NCBI GenBank assembly: GCA_964017065.1
Contig: OZ024787.1
Coordinates: forward strand, 4,389,569 to 4,453,568
Direction: 5' to 3'
DNA: 64,000 nt
DNA from: Haliclona indistincta
Lineage: Eukaryota > Porifera > Demospongiae > Haplosclerida > Chalinidae
Shown here: positions 12,720-24,902 of the stretch, one piece after another
Position numbering within the stretch: position 1 is the first letter of the stretch
How the letters are laid out: every line of letters starts with the position of its first letter
Notes under the pieces: model-generated
Told to the model about the DNA's origin: nothing
What the model saw: only the letters and a program-made list of their open reading frames with translations
The model's database searches: none
Translations under genes and position numbers: made by a program

Positions 12720-13180
12720 CACACCCGGGTTAATTCTACACATGTCATTTGCTTAAAAGAAATTTACACAGTGCATGCATGTTTATATCTACTGAACTAC
12801 ATGTACTGCCAGCACTATATAGCTGCCATATGCATGCATGTGCATACATAGTATGCGCTCTCTCAAGTTGTGAATAACTATTAATTAGATGTTTTTATAG
12901 TGATTGTATAGAGTAGTAATTGACAGCAGTTGGGTTACACACACTAAATACTACCTACTTTGCTTGTTAGCCTATTTTAAATGTCAGAGACTCTACAGTG
13001 TGGCCGGAGAACAAACCGCGCTGTATGTTCCATAATTTTCCCCTTTGTTCCACTGCCTTGCTGGAATCCATTTGTATGTATACTGAATGGCCTCTGTGTT
13101 TCCTTGTGAAATTATTCTTCATTGCTTTGGTCTATTTTGTTTTGCACTCCCATCTATAATAATTTTCACACATGAGTAGC
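12720..13180. other. Start of inserted DNA inside EXOC3 copy B
   Basis: Similarity to copies A and C stops here. The sequence is AT-rich with repeated TGCATGCATG words and no recognisable gene. Confidence 0.5.
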
Positions 13181-13232
13181 CGCCATCTTAGTTCGAGGTC
13201 ATCCCTACATACCACTGCCAATCAGCAGTGAT
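13180..13232. repeat. Hairpin-capped repeat end
   Basis: GAGTAGCCGCCATCTTAGTT is followed by ATCCCTACATA and a hairpin with arms CACTGC and GCAGTG. The same arrangement is seen at 52250-52310. An inverted match to the first 22 bases lies at about 16374-16395, so the two could be ends of one 3.2-kb element. Confidence 0.6.
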
Positions 13233-14540
13233 AATAACAAAAAGCTATTGCACTGTATAATTATAGTTTTTCTTTGAATAAGGGAGACTCAGATTCGATT
13301 CATGCAAATCTATGGGCAAATACAGCAATGCTGAAAACTCTAAATTCATATGCTAGCCATGCACCGTGTACAGTATTTTGTACCTAGTCACTAAAAATGC
13401 AGGGAAAGAAGTCAATACGGAGAAAGAAGTCAATATGAACTTAGCTCACAGTGCCAAAAAAATTAACTACTCATGTATCAGTAACTTAGGCTGGTTTTCT
13501 CCAGCTAAACAAACTATGAGAGAGAAACAGACACTTTTATGCACACAAAGACATGCAGGACCGTACCCAAAAATTTTGTGCACATGCATTATTATAAAGC
13601 GACAAAGCTGAATGGCAAGCATATTTAAATAATAAAAACAGCTTTAGCATGAAGCATGTTGCAGTATTGCTATACATTCTTGCTATGCTATATGCATGAC
13701 TAGGTTGGTCTACTAACCACATGGACACCTGCTGCATTTACACCAGTGTTTGATGTTGCATCAGTGAGTCCTTAGTATCATTATAGTTGTTTTGTCCATG
13801 AGTTGTATTGTCCAAGACTTCTTGCCTAAAGGCTGACTGTTGCTGAATATTAATAACATAGTCAAAATGGGGTGCACATGCACCCTATGCACCCAATAAT
13901 GCCGGGGCCTATATCTGTCTAAATGTCTGTGGTATGGGCCTGCAATTCAAGCTATACTAACACATCATACTGGTTCATTAACTACTGAGTACTGTGTTGT
14001 GCAGGATAATATATAGAATACTGCATACCGCACTACCACACTCAATTTGCTAAAAATAATAATAATTTATTTGTGTGAGTAACAATAATAAGATAACTGA
14101 GAAGTAATGCTACCTCTATGTCAAGCTATATATGCATGGTAATTAAAAGCTAGCTAATTGTTCTTCTGTTATTGCATTACAATCACCAAGTTTTCACTAA
14201 CCTTTTCATCTAATCTTATCCAATCATGTGCACATTATTTTGAAAACCGAACCCTAGCTTAAATCACAGTGTCTTTTCCAGAAATGCCTAATTCTGTATG
14301 GGCTTCTGCCAGTGAGTGAAAACATATGAAAACAATTAAGCTCTTGTATGTGGAATGATGAGCTTTGCTAAAGGTCATGCAAATGCTCAAGCATGCAAAC
14401 TTATAGAAAACTTGAAATGCCCATGATATGGCTTCTAACGATCATAACGATCAACGATCATTATTATTAGACACCATCAATAATTATTTTGTCCTAACTA
14501 TTTTTTAGAATGAAGCCATTTGCCATACCAACATGATGCC
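13233..14540. other. Inserted DNA without a recognised gene
   Basis: Only short ORFs with no family features were seen between the hairpin cap and the next MITE. Confidence 0.5.
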
Positions 14541-14721
14541 TTTACAATCTTAAGGAAGGTTGAATACGCCTGCATGGCCATCGGCATAAACCCTAGGTGG
14601 CAGAAATTTGGCTTTGTCCGTAATCAACAAAAATAATGGCAGACAGAGCAAAATTTCTTCCACCATGACCTAAGGTTTATGCCGATGGCCACGCGTATTC
14701 AACCTTCCTTAAGATTGTAAA
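14541..14721. mobile_element. MITE with about 60-bp inverted repeats
   Basis: TTTACAATCTTAAGGAAGG at the left end is mirrored by CCTTCCTTAAGATTGTAAA at the right. The match continues through the GCCATCGGCATAAACC region with few mismatches. There is no coding capacity. Confidence 0.82.
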
Positions 14722-14732
14722 GATTACTTCAT

Positions 14733-15413
14733 GCGAGGTCAACTTTAATGAGATCAACTCTCACAGAATCAACTCTCAATGAATCTAACATCGCACGCTA
14801 TAAACACTAGCTGGGTGCTGACGACGTTACTCCATTTTGTGCACTGACGTTATTTATACTAAAACTACTATCCCCAGAGTCGATGAGCTGATCTAGTACT
14901 TCTTCACTAATACATGGCTCGATGGAAGCTTTCCACAATCAACACAGAACTACTTCAACCAGCACCTACCAAGAACTAACAACCATATTGAAGGCTGGCA
15001 CTCAAGAATAGAGAAGATTATTAGCAAACCTCACCCAAACATCTACACCTGGGTTGAGTTCATTCAAAGAGAAGAAGCAGTGCCGGCAAAAGCCAAGTTG
15101 CAAGCCTTGAGCTTGGGATCAATACTACCCGTTCGCAAAGACGTCATGTGCATGAAAGAAAAGGAGAAAAGAATCCAGGCACTATTTGACATGACTAGAA
15201 GCAATCAAGCACCTCACAGGACTCTAATGCCAACATTACTGAATGTGTATTGTACCATTATAATAGCTATAGAAAGGTAGGCGTGGTTCGAACGTCAGTT
15301 TAAGATTTGTTAATTAAGATTGAGAGCTGATCTCGTGGAAAGTTGACTTGGTGAGATTTGAGTTCTGTAAGAGTCGATCTTGTGCGAGTTGATTTCGTTT
15401 AAGTTGACCTCGC
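14733..15413 (+). mobile_element. Mutator-like (MULE) element remnant with iterated inverted ends
   Basis: Both ends are made of diverged units of about 14-15 bp resembling GATCAACTCTCACAGA, in opposite orientation, with GCGAGGTCAACTT at each tip. Between them a plus-strand frame (about 14911-15280) encodes NNHIEGWHSRI and HPNIYTWVEFIQREE. These resemble the C-terminal part of MULE-type transposases (NN-x-x-EGWH). The N-terminal catalytic part is missing, so it is a non-autonomous remnant. The superfamily call is from motif memory. Confidence 0.6.
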
Positions 15414-16721
15414 GTGCTACTTCAGTCCATTTTGTTTGGCCGCCGGCCCGACGGTAACTTCAAAACGGCGGAACGAACAAAATCAGGTTCTCAGGCTACT
15501 GAGGAAGACTCAACTTTGTCAAATTTGAAGCGAATTTTAAAACAGAAGATTCGACTAGATCAAGCTTGGAAAGAAGAAGGTACGTTGACTTTGCGCCAGG
15601 ATAGTGCGTAATCGATTTATAAACCCTGGACTAGCTGATAAAATAAAACCAATAAATCTCGTTCAGGACAGGTTTTTCACTTTCTAGCACTAGTGTTTTT
15701 GCTATTTCGGCGGAGTAAACCTTTAAACTAAGTCGCGTAGATTTTGTCTACATCGTGACTGTAAAGCAATAATTATGAAAAAATAAAATAATATGAAATA
15801 TGTTCGTGCTTGCATCGAGACACGCGCGGCTTCCGCGAGTTGTATATAGCTTGGTTTTCAGTATGTACTAAAGTTTTATAGCCTTTCAACTTAGTAAGAA
15901 ATCGAGCATGCTCACATTGAGTTATAAATCGCCGGTTGAAAGATGAGAATAGTTACTTCCCCGATACGTGGCTGTTTACATTGAGCACTGACAGTAGAAT
16001 CATAGTAGACTGAACGTAGTAACCATGCATGCACCATGGCTAGTTGTATGAAATTTTTAGTTTTGCCACTCTGCAGTATCGTTTTACAACCAAGAAACGT
16101 TAAAGGAAAGTGCAGAAACAATGACTGTTACAAGAAAAGTGGATTGTCCCCCAGAAGAGCTCATGGACTGTGATCAATGAAAAATTACCAACGTGCTTAT
16201 ATCCAGATATATAATTTTTATAATTATTTTATGCTGTTGTCAAGACTAGTGATTGAATATTTTCTACATTGTAATGAGAAGATATTGTCCTGAAACTGCA
16301 ACCAATTGTGGGAAAGAAATGTACTCACTGTTAATTTTGTCATCGCCTTTCGGAAGCGATACAGGATGCACGCGAACTAAGATGGCGGCTACTCGTTAGA
16401 CCAATAATTTAGTTAAAACGTGCGCGTGCCAACAAGCCACTGAGCATGTGGAAATCAGTGCAATTTATATACATGGTCTTTCACGAGCCAAATGCGATTC
16501 AGTGACTAAAATTGTCGAGTTTTGACCGTTCTAATTGAAGTTCACCCAGACGTGGACGCTGGAACGTTTATACTGGCTACTGCTCCTGCTCGTCTGGCGT
16601 CAACTAAACTGATAATGTCATAGGGTAATTTTGATCGCGACTATCTCTCGTCAAGCAGCTACTTAGAGAAACTTGAGACGCTGAAGATTCTAGACAAAGT
16701 CTTTGGAAAAAAGAAGCAAAC
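15414..16721. other. Inserted DNA, no recognised gene
   Basis: It contains CGAACTAAGATGGCGGCTAC (16374), the inverse of the motif at 13184. Short ORFs here show no family motifs. Confidence 0.5.
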
Positions 16722-16985
16722 TTGAGTTACGATACTATTCGAATTCAAATCTACAATCTTTCACATATATTAAACTCTCCCTTAAGATCTCCTCTCCCAC
16801 CTCCCCATTTTTCTCGCTTTTATTGTATCCACAATTTTGTTCCCATTTTCTGTAAGTCAACTTCTTTCACAAATTCTTTTTTCCATCTGCCACTGATCAA
16901 AATCTGGAACTCATTACCAAAATTCATCAAATCACTAGTTTCTTTTCCTCTATTTAAACTCAAGCTGTCAACTCTTCTTTTTTAA
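16722..16985 (+). mobile_element. Non-LTR retrotransposon (LINE) reverse transcriptase C-terminal fragment
   Basis: The frame ends in a pattern typical of the last residues of many LINE ORF2 proteins: SFFHLPLIKIWNSLPKFIKS followed by an F-x-L-F-K-L-K-L ending. The stop at 16983-16985 is followed by a short A-rich tail around 17035. The 5' part of the element is missing. Confidence 0.6.
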
Positions 16986-17353
16986 CTACTCATTAGCACA
17001 GATTGCTATTTATCATTTCATACATTTTGAAATGAAAAAAAGATTGAACTGTATGCATGCATGATCTAGAATTATACTCGAGGATGAACTAGATGAGAGA
17101 ATACTTCAACCAGATGTGTACAAGGTGTACAAAGAATCTATGCATGAAGTATTGGCCACTTTAACTCATAATACTGATTACTACTGACTAGCCATTGCAT
17201 GCCACATGAATGCAAACTGAGAGGTTGTGCACATACAACTTTGACGCACATTTTTCGTGTTTTTAACCGTTGCTACGACGCCATTTTGAGTGTCAGACAT
17301 TAAGAAGTACTCATAGCATTTTTGATAGCTAGATAAAGCTGTACAGTCATGCT

Positions 17354-17563
17354 ATGGTGCAAACAAGCACTGCTAGCTTGAATACAAGATTGCTACTAGC
17401 TGTATACACCAAGCAAGGGCTCTCTCGTGGAACGGCAGCACTTGCCTGTGCTCGAGGTACAGTATCCAGATGGTTGAAGCAGTTCAAACAACACTGGGTT
17501 GACGTAGTCAGGCGGGGCCTGCAAATAGGCAGGCCCCGCCTGACTAGGGTTGACGTGGGATAG
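17354..17563 (+). mobile_element. Transposase-like helix-turn-helix fragment
   Basis: A 69-residue frame contains LLLAVYTKQGLSRGTAALAC then ARGTVSRWLKQF. This resembles the N-terminal homeodomain-like HTH of IS630/Tc1-type transposases. It breaks off at a perfect palindrome. No catalytic DDE region was seen. Confidence 0.4.
17507..17544. repeat. Perfect 16-bp inverted repeat with 6-base loop
   Basis: GTCAGGCGGGGCCTGC, loop AAATAG, then GCAGGCCCCGCCTGAC. The stem is strongly GC-rich in an AT-rich surrounding and overlaps the end of the HTH reading frame. Confidence 0.95.
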
Positions 17564-18004
17564 ACTACAAGGACTCGTATGTACTGTACGAGCGAAGCTG
17601 ACCACTGAAAGGTCCGTTCAAAGAAAGTCGCTATTCTTGCTCTGCCGTACTTCTTTGCTTCGTCTTCTGTGTAGCCCTGGGGGTACTAAGCAAGACTGCT
17701 ATCCACTTTTTACTGAGCGGTGAAGCTTGCAAACGAGAGCAGAGCACGCTAAAAATGGCCGTGTATATCACGTGCGCTCGATTCGTGACGTCACACGCAC
17801 AACCCCTATATACCGTATAGCGGAAATTTTTGCGAAAGAAAATTTTTGAGATACAGTGTAGAGCATTTCGCAAATAACATTTTCGCGAATCACCCTATTT
17901 TTGTCAACTAAAACAAGACGTTAGCGGATAAAACTTTCGCGAAATTTGCGAAACTTTTCTACTGCGAAATTTCAGACGCGCTATACGGTAGCTCGAACGG
18001 ACGG
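17564..18004. other. Inserted DNA, no recognised gene
   Basis: It has repeated GCGAAA/TTTCGC words and a GCTATACGGT motif near both ends (17811-17822 inverted, 17979-17990). This suggests a short MITE of about 180 bp, but the arms are weak. Confidence 0.35.
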
Positions 18005-18322
18005 GTGCTCTATAATAAATGTTTACGACGTATCTGGGGTCTTCCCCCAAGAATGCACACTGGTATTCTCCACTGTTGTGCTGGATTTCAGAGTATCTAT
18101 AATACCGTTTTTTCAAGATCCCATAATTTCATTCAACGTGCCGGGCGTTCTAACAATTCTTTGGTGAAGGCAGTGTTCAACGACATTCTGGAGTACACCT
18201 TTGCTGGACACAACATTTTCTTCGGTTCAAGTTATAAGAAAAATTACTCCTCAGATGATCAAGAGTGTGCAGGTGTATTGCGATCGTTTATTCTCTCGAG
18301 CATTGATTCTGATGTAGAGTAA
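18005..18322 (+). mobile_element. LINE reverse transcriptase C-terminal fragment
   Basis: The frame begins MLYNKCLRRIWGLPPRMHTG and continues ILHCCAG, SIYNTVFSRS. This is the style of the region following the RT domain in several non-LTR elements (N-x-C-L-R-R-I-W-x-L-P...HT). It ends at a stop after SIDSDVE. The element is 5' truncated and its relation to the fragment at 16722 is unknown. Confidence 0.6.
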
Positions 18323-18829
18323 GCCACCAATATTCGGCCACCATCTATTATCGGCCACTCGTTCGTATACACTTGCAAATATGCTACACAGATCAAACTT
18401 GACCTACGTATAGACACACACTTCCTCTGCCTGCATTGCAAATATGCAGCTCGTAACTGCTTCTTTGTCTACTGTGGAGACGAAGAAAGTGGGTAGCCGA
18501 AAACATCGATGTTCGGCAAAAGCAATCTATTATCGGCCACCAGTCCTAGTGACTGATAGACGAATAGGGCGGGATTGCAAGTCAGTACTGCAAACACCTT
18601 TATCCATCAGCATTACAACGAGCTACAATTGAAAAGCTCTCGTCTTGCCGTCCGGGTAATTTTCTTTTCCAAAGACCCCGGGGTCGAGCAATCTATGATC
18701 GGCAACTCATGATATTGTTTCAGTGCAATTTATGCTCAAAGAAAACACGATTGCGATACAGAAACACGTCGGCTGAGTAGAGCCATCTCATGTCCATCAC
18801 AATCACCAAAATTCAGTAACCCTGCGTTC
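18323..18829. other. Inserted DNA with repeated TCTATTATCGGCCAC words
   Basis: The word or close variants appear at about 18345, 18528 and 18689. No gene was seen. Confidence 0.45.
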
Positions 18830-19029
18830 NNNNNNNNNNNNNNNNNNNNNNNNNNNNNNNNNNNNNNNNNNNNNNNNNNNNNNNNNNNNNNNNNNNNNNN
18901 NNNNNNNNNNNNNNNNNNNNNNNNNNNNNNNNNNNNNNNNNNNNNNNNNNNNNNNNNNNNNNNNNNNNNNNNNNNNNNNNNNNNNNNNNNNNNNNNNNNN
19001 NNNNNNNNNNNNNNNNNNNNNNNNNNNNN
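18830..19029. other. Assembly gap (200 N)
   Basis: Exactly 200 unknown bases, the size of a placeholder. To its right EXOC3 copy B resumes in the intron before the exon at about 19044-19155. Confidence 1.
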
Positions 19030-21285
19030 AAACCCATTATCCACTCACTATTGATGTGCCCGGAGGAGATCTCCCTGGTTGATAAGTTGCCGAGTCTCCT
19101 CTATTACATCAGGTAACCCGAATATGTTGTTGATGTGAACACTGGTAGTACGAAGCTGAAGGAGAAGAAATAGCAAAGCTTTTGACACACATGAAAATTG
19201 TAAAGTGACCACTTTGTGTTACAGAGGCATAGCAGGAGTGTGCTGCGAATTTTACTCCAAATCTCAAAACCGTTGTTTCTACCAGTGCCCGAGCTCTTAT
19301 TGATACATGTATGTACTAGGACATGCTAACAATCATTTTGCTGAAATAGTGACATTAAACAAGTTCCTGGGGATATCATAGAAGATCAAGACTAGTAACA
19401 TGACCAGGATTGGAATCGGGCTCTTGTGAGCGTGCGCAACAACACATTTTTCGTGTACAGACTTCATGTGCTAGTCTTGGCCTTCTTGTCGCTACTTTTG
19501 TGGTGAAAATTCACACTAGTTTACAGGTTCTTGCGCTACAATAAACACATCTTGGTGTTGTGCAAACAGTGATTTTTGTGCACTTTGTGAAGCATTATAC
19601 TAACTGGTAATACCTATGTTATTGTAACTATCTTAGTGGGGATTTATTGTACTAGCTTTTTTCATATATCATTCACGATTGTTTAGCACAGGATTATGCT
19701 ACATACCTTGAAATATGGTTTTGCCTCATTTTAGAGCCTCTACTAATATAATGACCAAGAAAAACGTGATTAAGTACGAAGCTATTGATATTGTATGGTT
19801 TACAGGCAACATTTATGAAGCCTAGCTTTGCTTTATCTTCAAGAATACAACAGTATTCGATCTAAAACATGAAATAGCAGCCTCCACATGCATGATATCT
19901 ATACAAAAGCTGTTTTCTTGGTAATTTTATCAGTACAGTAACATTGATTTCGCGTAAAACAAACAGTTCTATACTGTAGGAAATATTTATATCAACCCTA
20001 CGAGGTGACATAACTGATATATATTTTGTTGCTTCCATGACGTAATCACATGGCACTTTAGCGCATTTTAAAAGTGCACTTTAGTGCATTTTTAACCACG
20101 GGCAGCATCTTTGATACATCCACGCAACGGGATATAATCTATGATGTTCATGCAGACTTTATTATTCAATAATAATAATTATTATTATGATTTGTTCAGA
20201 CTTTATTATTGGTGTATCATAATTCATAAACACAGTAAGTGACATACTTGTTGGAATCTTCTGTTGACTTCTTTGATGGGAGCAATGACATCTGAGAGCT
20301 CCTCGCACTGATGGTACACTTCCTCCACCTGATGCATACTGGAAGAGAATGAGATAAATGAGATAAGAGAGAGGGTGGGTGGGTGAGTGAGTGAGTACGT
20401 ACCTTTCTTTGACCTCCTTGACAACATCTGACGCACTAGACAAGGAAATGAAACATGAACTGTATGCATTGTGAGTCAGTATTGTAACTATGTAAGTCAG
20501 TATTGTAACTATGCTGTGTTTAACCAGTCCACCCATCTGGTATTTAGTACCAGTACTGGGTACTCCAGTTCAGGCTCTGTTAGACTGTTAGGGTAGGTAA
20601 AGCTACTTGAAGCTACTTAAAGTAAAGCTACTTGAAGCTACTTAAAGTAAAGCTACTCACAGTAAAGCTACTTGGTGATGTTTATTGCATGTGTGTGAAG
20701 AAGTTTGACTAACAGTTTCATTCGATCCAGACCATTCTCAACCCCATCCAGCTGGGTCTGTACAGCGCTCCTCAACTGAGACTCCACAGTCGCCTAAATG
20801 ATAAGAGAGAGATGAGTTGGTCAAAGTACTCACACACAAGTCACCTTCTTTCTTGCTATCTTCATTCTAATGTGGTCGAGATTGTCCAGGTGTTCAGGCT
20901 TCTAGTAGAGAAAGTTTAAACGCTGTTCAAAAGAGCACAGAGCCCTTAAACTCTTCTATAGACTTACCGTCAGCATTTCAGCTACTAGCCTTGCCGCTGA
21001 CTCATGACAAGCCGCTAGAGCAGCCTGATCTTGCTCGTTAGTCGCCATCTGTCCGCCGCCCCCACGATTGGTATGTAGGTGTGGCTAGTTATTAAATAAC
21101 AGCTTGCGTATAAGTTAATAATAGTAGGCTGCACTGTGATTACAGTTTGCTTGTGCGAGATGGGCTCAGTCTCTACATCAACTGAGGCATGCATCCTTCG
21201 CTTTACAGGTAACCGTATGCAATAGACTTGTGCACGGTAACATAATGTATTTTGAACCATGTGCATGCATTACTAAAGTCTCAAT

Positions 21286-21420
21286 TATTTGAAACGCAAA
21301 CAGACACCAGCCCCTGATTATGAAGACGATATGGAAGTGGACTCCAAAATAGGCTGGAAGACCAGTCAGATGAAGAAATGGACACTACACGATCATGGCT
21401 GAAACCAACAAAATCAACTA
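21286..21420 (+). pseudogene. Third copy of the acidic neighbour tail exon, disrupted
   Basis: It has the same CAAACAGACACCAGCCCCTG start and DYEDDMEVDSK codons. A different change (CAAAATAGGCTGG) shifts the frame, so the original ending is not read. It marks the start of the third duplication unit. Confidence 0.6.
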
Positions 21421-21680
21421 ATATACCATGTCATGATCATGTTGAACATTTATTCAATGTTCACATTAACTATATATTGCTCATGAACAACATATGGTGT
21501 CTATGATTTTTACTATTATTATTAATAAAAAATATTGACTAACTACTAGCATACAGGTTTATACACCTAGCTAATGATATTCTATAACCATTAACTTTTA
21601 AATAAAATTTAATGTTTCTTGAGTTGAAATAATATAATACAGATATATTTGACTACAGTAAGTACATTGTAGGTTAATGT

Positions 21681-23705
21681 CTAGAACAGTGAGTATGGGT
21701 TCTGGATGACTATTTGTGCTAGCAGAGATTTCTCTTCAGCGCAAGCTCGTCGTCGTGCTTGTGGAGAGGATTCTGCTGCTCCTGTGCTCACATCACATCT
21801 ATCCATTAGCTGCATGAGGAATGACATTTGTATTAGTGATGGTTTGCTGTTCATACACACACATAGACAGTGTAATAACCATAGTACAAATAGTTTGTGC
21901 TGTAGGAGACCTTTGTTTGAAAAGTTTTAGTGTTAAAATAATTTATTTTCATAAGCTCGAAAATATTTTTACCACAAATTTATTCAACACTAAAAATCTC
22001 TACACAAGATATCATGTGGAGAGAGCAAGTTGTTTCTAGCTATGAGAGTGTGGCAGACGGCTGATCACGAATGGTGTGTATGAATGAGCTTGAGTTGACC
22101 GGTACGCTTACTTGGTCGATCTCGCTCGTGCCAGCCTTATGTCAGTGTGGGCTGTGTTCCACCAGGAGTCTACTCTATCTCTCTCTCTCTCTCTCTCTAA
22201 GTTCAAGGGGTCCTGGTTATAATTGATTTGAGCACTGTGCACATTTCCTAATCCTGAACTACTGCTACAGTCTACAGTAGTAGCAGTAAGTTCAGGAAAC
22301 AAACTACTGACCAGTAGAAGCACTCTTTACCTAGCAATGAATCTACAAGTATGCGACATTCCATTGGTATTGAATTATCATTGCCGCTTGGCAATGATAT
22401 GTAGGGATAATATTGGTCTCCACCTTTGCACATCCATTCTTGTTGAGGTCTCCTCTCATGGCTAGTACTGCCACAATGTGATACAGCTTCACATCAGGAT
22501 ATCGTGACACTAAACCCTACAGTGAGAAATAACGTACATTCATGAACATTCATGCACAACGTTAGAATCAACATTTCCTGATCTCTACAGCTTCATACCT
22601 TTATATTGAATGGTACAGTGTCAAGACCAGATTTGAGTAGCTCTGCTAGTTGCTCAATAACAAATGTGTACTACAAAACAATGACATTTTATTTGTGCTA
22701 AAATTTTAAAAATACTAACAATGTTTAGTACTTCAGATAGCTATACACTGACCTTTTTGGGTGTTGCTGCATGCGACAGACGAAGAAAAACGTTCTCTAG
22801 CTTCTTGGCCTCTTGTTGGATGACGTCACAGGCCTCTAGTCTGTCATCCTTCCTCTTTAAGGTCACCTTCCTAGAGAGAGAAAGACAGAGAGAGTTAGTG
22901 TGTAGTGCAGAGGAGTTGTCACTAACTTTTTCATCATTGCCTCAAGGTATGCTTTCAGTATTCTGTTCTGAGCTTGTACAATCAAGTAGGCATGGTGACT
23001 GGATAAACAGGTTATGAAAACAGGTTACAATGTGTGTGTGAGCTCACGTTGGTTTGAGGTGTTTCAAGTCTTCATTATAGTCCACTAGAGTACCCTCCAG
23101 CTTAGTGACCAGATCTAATGGCTTCTTGAGCCTGAGAGGAGATATACACCATAATTATTATCGCAACAGCACTCCAGGACCAGGAGCATTGTAAAACAAA
23201 TGTAAACCAACAACTGAGCATTGTAAACCAACAACTGAGTTGTTCTTTTACAACAACAAAGAGCTGTGTGTAATCTACTGCAGTTGCACAGGATGTGCAG
23301 TGTCAGTGTAGTACCATTGCTCCTTAGTGAACAGACCATCCAGTAACTGCTGTAGATCAGCAAACATGTCGTCCAACAAGATATCACAACTAGAGAGAGG
23401 GGAAGGGTGAGAAAGAGGGAGGGAAGGAAGGAAGAAAGGAGATACATTGTAGCATTAGTTAAACCTAGATACAAGCCTCGTCATACCAGTATTGTCCAGT
23501 ATTTTCAAAGTTCTCTTGTATTCTCTTGAACTGATCAGTGATCTGTACCTCAGTCACTGCATCACGCCCCACCTCCATTGTTGTCTCAAACCGTTGCTAT
23601 GGTGATCACAAACAAATTTAAGCAATAATGTACAACAGATTTCTTACTTTTAGTTGATCAGAAAATTCAATACAAGACTTGCAGTTGTTGGCAATGGCGA
23701 TCTAA

Positions 23706-23750
<45 letters not shown>

Positions 23751-24814
23751 TTCCACTACTTCCATTGATAGTGTTATAGCAATGAAAGTAGTGAAAGACT
23801 TACGACATAGACAAAGAACAATGGCGGTTCTCTTCTCTCGCTGTGCTTGTGCTCTTCACAGAGATTACTGATCTGAGCTGAGGACAGAAGAGAGAAACAT
23901 CAAAACTGTTACGTATAACACATGATTACGATAGGTATAACTACACCAGCAAGTGTAGATTAGTCTGCTACCTGAAAGAACAAGTGACACTAACCAGATC
24001 AAGTCATACATAAGCTACATTCCTGTCGAATAAGCTCTAACTCTGTCTACCATTGACTCATTGAGTTGTTTCACCCTGCACCTTTACCCAGTGCAAGAGA
24101 ATGAGAGGAGAGAACTTAACTGTACTGTGCTTGCAATGGAAGAGATCTTGACAAACTAAAAAATACTAATGGTCTTATTTCTACTGCCCTGCATGCACAT
24201 TGGGTTGGTCAGTTACGCTGCAAATCTGAAAAATCTGATAAGCTTATACTCACCTTGGTAAGACTCCTGGAACTTCTCCACTCCCTTGAGACAGATCTTG
24301 AGCGTCTTCACACGAGTAGGTAGACCAAGAGATTCGAGTGAGGACAGAACTGAGATCTGAACAAAATCAATTTGTATTTTTAAGCACACAACTCTTGTGA
24401 AACTAGTACGTCATAAGGCGACATACGAATATTGCACAACTCACGAACATTTTGATCCACCATTTCAAACAGCTGTATACCAACTGTAGTGTAGTAGTGA
24501 CTATCATTGTCAGCATCAGGATAGTTCTGAGCCTTCCAAACCTAACAGAGAGATATAATGTAAACACAGCAAAATACATGTAAAATGCATGAATATCTTA
24601 AAACTGTAACACCACAATACCTGAACTAGAATATCTACAGCACTTTTATATGTGCACAGAATTTTTATGTGTACATTTGTTGGTAAACCACTTTCGTACC
24701 TCTTTTTCTTGCTTGAGCATTCTCTGAACGATTTCTTGAATGTTGCCTTCAACTTGACCGATACAACTACAAAGTGTATGAGTTAGTGAGTCAGTGGGTG
24801 GGTGGGTGTGTGTG

Positions 24815-24902
<88 letters not shown>

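Larger units (their letters stand above)
8796..21048 (-). pseudogene. EXOC3: Exocyst Sec6 tandem copy B, decayed
   Basis: This copy is collinear with copy A but disabled. The exon at about 9524-9580 has lost the part encoding GLVSRYPDVKLYHIVAV. The exon at about 11502-11607 carries a 4-base AATT insertion. A deletion joins the 3' end of the exon equivalent to 3412-3504 to intron sequence equivalent to about 5250. It removes five whole exons and part of a sixth, and the exon matching 5350-5459 is cut. The exon at about 12598 lost 8 bases. The next intron is swollen by about 6 kb of transposon debris and a 200-N gap. The first exons (19032 to 21048) still look normal. The gap means part of the damage could be mis-assembly. 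Confidence 0.88.
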
